A stretch of DNA of 64,000 bases from JAYPUA01 sp038133845 (GTDB lineage: Bacteria; SAR324; NAC60-12), in NCBI GenBank assembly GCA_038133845.1, contig JAYPUA010000012.1, positions 19,426 to 83,425 of the forward strand, written 5' to 3'. The position numbers and the translations under genes are program-made. Below are positions 60,694 through 64,000 of the stretch, in pieces (the first letter of the stretch is position 1; each line of letters opens with the position of its first letter). Under the pieces are notes generated by a model. The model saw only the letters and a list, made by a program, of their open reading frames with translations, was not told where the DNA came from and made no database searches.

Positions 60694-61227
60694 ATGACCC
60701 GACCGATTGAAGAGTTGATTCGGACCATCCCGGACTACCCCAAGCCTGGAATCCAGTTCCGGGACATTACGACCTTGCTGCAGAATCCGGCCGGCTTCCG
60801 CAGAGCCGTGGACCTGCTGGTCCAGCCCTTTGCCGGAGCCGGGATCAACCAGGTCGCAGGCATCGAGGCCCGAGGTTTCATCCTCGGAGGCGCGGTGGCA
60901 CATCAGCTTTCAGCAGGGTTTGTGGCGATCCGCAAGAAGGGCAAACTGCCTTGGCAGACGCGATCTGTCCAGTATCAGCTGGAATACGGGACGGACGAGG
61001 TAGAGGTGCACGTGGACAGCATTGATGCCGGAGATCAGGTGCTGCTCATTGACGACCTGATCGCCACCGGAGGGACTGCCTGTGCGGCGACACAGTTGAT
61101 CCGAGCGGCTGGAGGAACCGTGGTCGGGGCCAGCTTCGTGATCGACCTGCCCGACCTGGGAGGGCGCAAAAAGCTGGAAGACCTCGGGGTGCCAGTGCTG
61201 ACGCTGGTGGACTTTGCCGGGGAGTGA
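60694..61227 (+). CDS. apt: adenine phosphoribosyltransferase
   Basis: Apt salvages adenine to AMP with PRPP. 177 residues. IPDYPKPGIQFRDITTLLQNP, GIEARGFILGGAVA, and the PRPP loop QVLLIDDLIATGGTACAA are diagnostic. GAGGAG precedes the ATG at good spacing. Upstream, 235 bases separate it from the divergent HD-GYP gene; no clear promoter was seen there. A small stem CGGCC-TGA-GGCCG follows the stop (61231-61243). Confidence 0.95.
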   Translation: MTRPIEELIRTIPDYPKPGIQFRDITTLLQNPAGFRRAVDLLVQPFAGAGINQVAGIEARGFILGGAVAHQLSAGFVAIRKKGKLPWQTRSVQYQLEYGTDEVEVHVDSIDAGDQVLLIDDLIATGGTACAATQLIRAAGGTVVGASFVIDLPDLGGRKKLEDLGVPVLTLVDFAGE

Positions 61228-61252
61228 GGGCGGCCTGAGGCCGTGAAAGGAC

Positions 61253-61281
61253 TTGTCTGTTTTCAGGCTTTCTGGAACAAT
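61253..61281 (+). promoter_or_regulatory. candidate sigma-70 promoter of trxA
   Basis: TTGTCT (61253-61258) and AACAAT (61276-61281) are 17 bases apart in the 89-base apt-trxA spacer. AAGGAG lies six bases before the trxA ATG. Confidence 0.4.
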
Positions 61282-61316
61282 CTTCTCTTATTTTTACTTC
61301 ATCGCTAAGGAGACTT

Positions 61317-61637
61317 ATGGCAAGCAATAAGGTTGTGCATTTGACAGATGCCAATTTTGACGAGGAAACAAAAAGTGGCTACGCGCTGGTGGACTTCTGG
61401 GCCGAGTGGTGCGGGCCCTGCCGAGCCATCGCCCCGACCATTGACAAGATCGCCGATGACATGGACGGCAAGCTCAAGGTGTGCAAGGTGGATGTGGACC
61501 AGCACCAAGAAGCCGCAATGCGCTTTGGCGTGCGGGGCATCCCGTTTGTGGTCTTGCTCAAGGACGGGCAGCCCGTAGGCAACGTCGTTGGTGCGGATCC
61601 GGGACGCATCGCCTCTTTGGCAGAGATGGCCGCCTGA
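61317..61637 (+). CDS. trxA: thioredoxin
   Basis: 106 residues. The active site is DFWAEWCGPCRAIAP (W-C-G-P-C) and the cis-proline loop is RGIPFVVLLKDG. It reduces cytosolic disulfides with thioredoxin reductase. Length and fold are standard. It has its own promoter-like leader and a good Shine-Dalgarno (AAGGAG). Confidence 0.96.
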   Translation: MASNKVVHLTDANFDEETKSGYALVDFWAEWCGPCRAIAPTIDKIADDMDGKLKVCKVDVDQHQEAAMRFGVRGIPFVVLLKDGQPVGNVVGADPGRIASLAEMAA

Positions 61638-61655
61638 TTGCTCCTCCTGTTCCGT

Positions 61656-61673
61656 GTCCGGAGTCCTCCGGAC
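61656..61673 (+). terminator. hairpin after trxA
   Basis: GTCCGGA-GTCC-TCCGGAC is a seven-base perfect stem 18 bases after the trxA stop, without a T-tract. It may end the trxA transcript partly before truA. It also contains two copies of the over-represented hexamer TCCGGA. Confidence 0.35.
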
Positions 61674-61737
61674 CGGTCCCTCCCCTTTCTCTCCAAAGCT
61701 CTCCTCTCAGAACCCAAACCTCCCGGAGCCTTTCAGC

Positions 61738-62517
61738 ATGCGCAATTGGATGCTCCTGCTTGCGTTCAATGGAACGGCGTACCGAGGGTGGCAGATTCAG
61801 CCTCAGGTTCCTACGGTGGAAGGTACGCTGGAGCAGGCGCTCTCTCGCCTCACCCAGCAGCACATCAAGGTCCATGGCGCAGGAAGAACCGATGCCGGTG
61901 TGCACGGGCTCAACTACCCTGTCAGCTTTGAGCTGGACACCGCGTTGACTCCGGAGAAGCTCCGTGTCGCTCTGAACGCGCTGTTGCCCCACGATATCGT
62001 TGTCAAGGCCGTCCAGGAGGTCCCGCAGGAGGTCCACGCCCGCCACAGCGCGGTGGGCAAACGCTACCGCTACCAGATCCACAACCTCCCGTATGCGGAC
62101 CCGTTTCGCCTGCAGCAGAGCTGGTGGGTCAGGCGTTCGCTGGACCTTGACGCAATGCGCGAGGCGGCGCTGCTCTTTCTGGGGGTACACGATTTCCGGG
62201 GATTCCGCTCGGTGCACTGTACCTCCTCCAGCACCATCAAGGAAATGCGCGAGGCGGAACTGAGGGAGTTGCGTCCGGGCGTCTTTTGCCTGGAGTTTGA
62301 GGCCAACTCCTTCCTGCAGCACATGGTACGCATTCTCACAGGAACGCTGGTTGAAGTGGGGTTGGGACGCTGTACGCAGGAAGACATCCGGGAGGCCTTG
62401 AGCACCGGGCAGCGCACGCTGGTGGGACAGACTGCTCCCGCTCACGGGCTGGCGATGCTCCGCACGCTCTATCCGGAGGGGTTGATCTCGTGGCCAGCCG
62501 AGGCCCTGGATCCCTGA
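61738..62517 (+). CDS. truA: tRNA pseudouridine(38-40) synthase
   Basis: TruA isomerises uridines 38-40 in the anticodon stem-loop. 259 residues. Catalytic Asp is in HGAGRTDAGVHGLNYPVSFE (Asp about 49). LALAFNGTAYRGWQIQP-like start (MLLLAFNGTAYRGWQIQPQ), KRYRYQIHNLP, HDFRGFRSVHCTSSS and FLQHMVRILTGTLVEVG match the family. Start chosen at MRNWMLL; GGAG lies about nine bases upstream. Confidence 0.94.
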   Translation: MRNWMLLLAFNGTAYRGWQIQPQVPTVEGTLEQALSRLTQQHIKVHGAGRTDAGVHGLNYPVSFELDTALTPEKLRVALNALLPHDIVVKAVQEVPQEVHARHSAVGKRYRYQIHNLPYADPFRLQQSWWVRRSLDLDAMREAALLFLGVHDFRGFRSVHCTSSSTIKEMREAELRELRPGVFCLEFEANSFLQHMVRILTGTLVEVGLGRCTQEDIREALSTGQRTLVGQTAPAHGLAMLRTLYPEGLISWPAEALDP

Positions 62518-62604
62518 CCGCCAGGCCCCTCTCCGAGTCTCGATGAGGCATGATCGTTGCTGAAGGGGAAGGAACTGATTCCTCAACCTCAGCCCTTGCC
62601 TGTC

Positions 62605-63186
62605 ATGAACTTCCGAGGACACCTCAACGGCGGAGTGGCCGCCGGTTCCCTGACCATCGCGGTAGCCGTTTCCACCCAGTACGTTACTCTGCAACCGGAA
62701 TCCGTTCAGCGCTTCCTGGACGCTCCCCTGCACTGGCAAGGAGAGATCCAGACGCTGCTGGGGCTGTTCCTGACCACGCTCTTCATGGCGCTCTTCCCAG
62801 ACCTCGACACCACCTCGGTCCCGCAGCGCTGGTTCTTCCGGGGGATGTTCGTGCTGCTGGCGGTCCTCTTTCTTCAGCAGGAGATTGAGCTGTTCTCCAT
62901 CTGTGCCTTCGCCTCGCTGCTTCCGGTCATGCACAAGCACCGCGGGTGGACCCACTGGAGGAGCACTCCGTGGCTGATTGCCATCTTCTTCGCGATGGTG
63001 TTTGAGTACTTCCGGATCAAAGAGGCCTGGCTGGTGGACTTCTCGTGGCACAAGGTCTGGGAGTTCCTGAACCGGTTCTGGATGTACGTGTTCGCCTGTG
63101 TCCTGGGGCACTACACCCACCTCCTCCTCGACTCCCGACGCGTACGGATCCTGCCCTTCCTGAAAAACCCGGCAGGACATCACTGA
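62605..63186 (+). CDS. YdjM-family membrane-bound metal-dependent hydrolase
   Basis: 193 residues, four to five hydrophobic segments. HLNGGVAAGSLTIA at the N-terminus, ALFPDLDTTS, VMHKHRGWTHWRST and VLGHYTHLLLDS give the conserved His/Asp set of the YdjM (LexA-regulated membrane hydrolase-like) family, whose substrate is not known. The ATG has no Shine-Dalgarno; a TTG at 62557 behind GATGAGG would add 16 polar residues and remains possible. It follows truA by 87 bases. Active-site assignment is from pattern only. Confidence 0.75.
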   Translation: MNFRGHLNGGVAAGSLTIAVAVSTQYVTLQPESVQRFLDAPLHWQGEIQTLLGLFLTTLFMALFPDLDTTSVPQRWFFRGMFVLLAVLFLQQEIELFSICAFASLLPVMHKHRGWTHWRSTPWLIAIFFAMVFEYFRIKEAWLVDFSWHKVWEFLNRFWMYVFACVLGHYTHLLLDSRRVRILPFLKNPAGHH

Positions 63187-63431
63187 AATTCCAGGGAAAC
63201 TTCCGGGTTGCGTAGTTTTACGGATAGTCCCATCTCCAAGATCTCGATAACCTGAGATCGTCTTTTGTCGTTGCGATCAACACTCCGCTGTTCTGGAGGA
63301 GTAGTTGAGGCAAAACAGATCACCCAGTTTCTGGGGCTACTGCATGGTCTGATGGAATGGGTCCACAGATCAATGGCGGGACGGTAGCCCCAGACCTGGG
63401 TCGACTCCCCAAATTCCTTGCATTTCTCCAC
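63180..63431 (-). other. spacer with a doubtful 83-codon - strand frame
   Basis: Between the membrane hydrolase and mobA lie about 290 bases. A GTG-initiated - strand frame of 83 codons (and an open extension beyond it) runs through it. Its product is rich in Cys, Trp and Arg (TQVWGYRPAIDLWTHSIRP) and has no family I know. No Shine-Dalgarno is visible, and the base composition is closer to intergenic DNA. It may be non-coding or a remnant. I list it so the stretch is described; I do not claim a gene. Confidence 0.25.
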
Positions 63432-63476
63432 ACAATCTTGCTCAATGAGGCAGATCGTCTTCGTCTGAGCAAACCT

Positions 63477-64000
63477 GTGATTCTCCCAGACCTCCCAAAG
63501 TCCACGCTTCGTTGCAGCGGAATCCTCCTCGCCGGAGGGCGCTCGCGCAGGATGGGGCAGGACAAGGCCTTTGTGAAATTTGGGGGTGTCTTCCTGCTAC
63601 AGCACGTGCTCGCGGTCCTCAGCCAGGCAGCGGCTGAGGTGGTGGTGGTCCGTGCACCGGATCAACCTCTTCCGGAGCTGGAGGTGCGCCCCGGGACGAC
63701 CTTGCGGGTGGTTCGGGATTCAGTGTCCGATCAGGGGCCGTTGCAGGGGCTGGCCGATGGTGTTCAGGCCCTGAAGGCGGCCCCGGAGGCCGTCTTTGTT
63801 CTGAGCTGCGACCTCCCCCGCCTGGAGCCGGGGTGGCTCCACAAGCTCCAGCAGCATCTGACCGGGGAGTGGGACGTAGTCGGTACGGAGACCGAGGGCA
63901 TCCCGAACCCCTTGCTTGCCCTCTACCGCCTTGCAGTCCTGCAGCAGGCTCCGGAGTTGGTCCGCCGCGGAGAGCAGCGCCCCATCACGCTCTGGAGCGG
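63477..64000 (+). CDS. mobA: molybdenum cofactor guanylyltransferase, 3' truncated
   Basis: MobA links GMP to molybdopterin to make the guanine dinucleotide form of the cofactor. The frame runs to the right edge. The GTP-binding signature is SGILLAGGRSRRMGQDKAFVKF (split: GILLAGGRSRRMGQDK), followed by VRDSVSDQGPLQGLADGV and VFVLSCDLPRLEPGW (metal-binding C-D-x-P). The start is a GTG at 63477, just before the fold begins; no ATG is in frame upstream, and the Shine-Dalgarno is weak (TGAG). The gene continues beyond the window. Confidence 0.85.
   Translation, partial: MILPDLPKSTLRCSGILLAGGRSRRMGQDKAFVKFGGVFLLQHVLAVLSQAAAEVVVVRAPDQPLPELEVRPGTTLRVVRDSVSDQGPLQGLADGVQALKAAPEAVFVLSCDLPRLEPGWLHKLQQHLTGEWDVVGTETEGIPNPLLALYRLAVLQQAPELVRRGEQRPITLWS

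Overview
The window is a compact, GC-rich (about 60% by eye) chromosomal segment of a Gram-negative, flagellated bacterium. LptD, an LpxL-type acyltransferase, an Omp85-type barrel, lipoproteins and Tat/Sec signal peptides show the double membrane. RNase E, PhoB/PhoR, a sigma-70 with a long region-1 insert, FliA-type flagellin transcription and SelA fit a proteobacterium-like genome, perhaps deltaproteobacterial or SAR324-like. That placement is inference, not demonstrated. The segment is a draft scaffold: 655-754 is a run of 100 Ns. A ugpE gene is cut by the left edge and a mobA gene by the right edge. I see no insertion sequence, prophage, CRISPR array or rRNA.

Layout, left half. After ugpE and the gap comes an Omp85-like barrel gene and a gamma-glutamylcyclotransferase-like gene. 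A tight + strand run follows: rsmA, an S41-like protein, an alpha/beta hydrolase, a small unknown, then mnmA, aroK, xseB, rne, selA and a TPR protein. Inside this run a secreted-protein gene on the opposite strand (6741-7139) overlaps both neighbours. Next are an acyl-CoA thioesterase with hisI (-), phoB-phoR (+), a universal stress protein, paaK (-), an outer-membrane protein with lptD (-), an isolated nuoM (+), an unknown membrane protein, pcm-proB (-), an LpxL-like protein with a long N-terminal extension (-), and tRNA-Ser(TGA).

Layout, right half. alr and an unknown partner (-), slt (+), rfbB (-), an SDR (+), a CDGSH Fe-S protein with a small partner (-), rpoD (+), tsaD (-), a five-gene branched-chain-amino-acid-type ABC transporter (+), purB, tRNA-Arg(GCG) and flagellin (+). 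A long - strand housekeeping run comes next: HD-GYP, rplY, pth, ychF, rpsF, rpsR, rplI, dnaB, a degenerate EAL protein and an FG-GAP lipoprotein. The window ends with apt, trxA, truA, a membrane hydrolase-like gene and mobA (+).

Most content is housekeeping: translation and tRNA modification (rsmA, mnmA, truA, tsaD, pth, ribosomal proteins), envelope biogenesis (lptD, lpxL-like, alr, slt, rfbB), RNA decay and phosphate sensing. No obvious new multi-gene system is visible. The most unusual signals are: a strongly over-represented TCCGGA palindrome in all codon phases; an RNase E lacking its Zn-link cysteines; a rare tRNA-Arg(GCG); a divergent gene pair overlapping at both 5' ends, each with its own Shine-Dalgarno; pyrimidine-rich leaders without Shine-Dalgarno; an S6:S18-type leader before rpsF; and an HD-GYP domain split by a long insertion.
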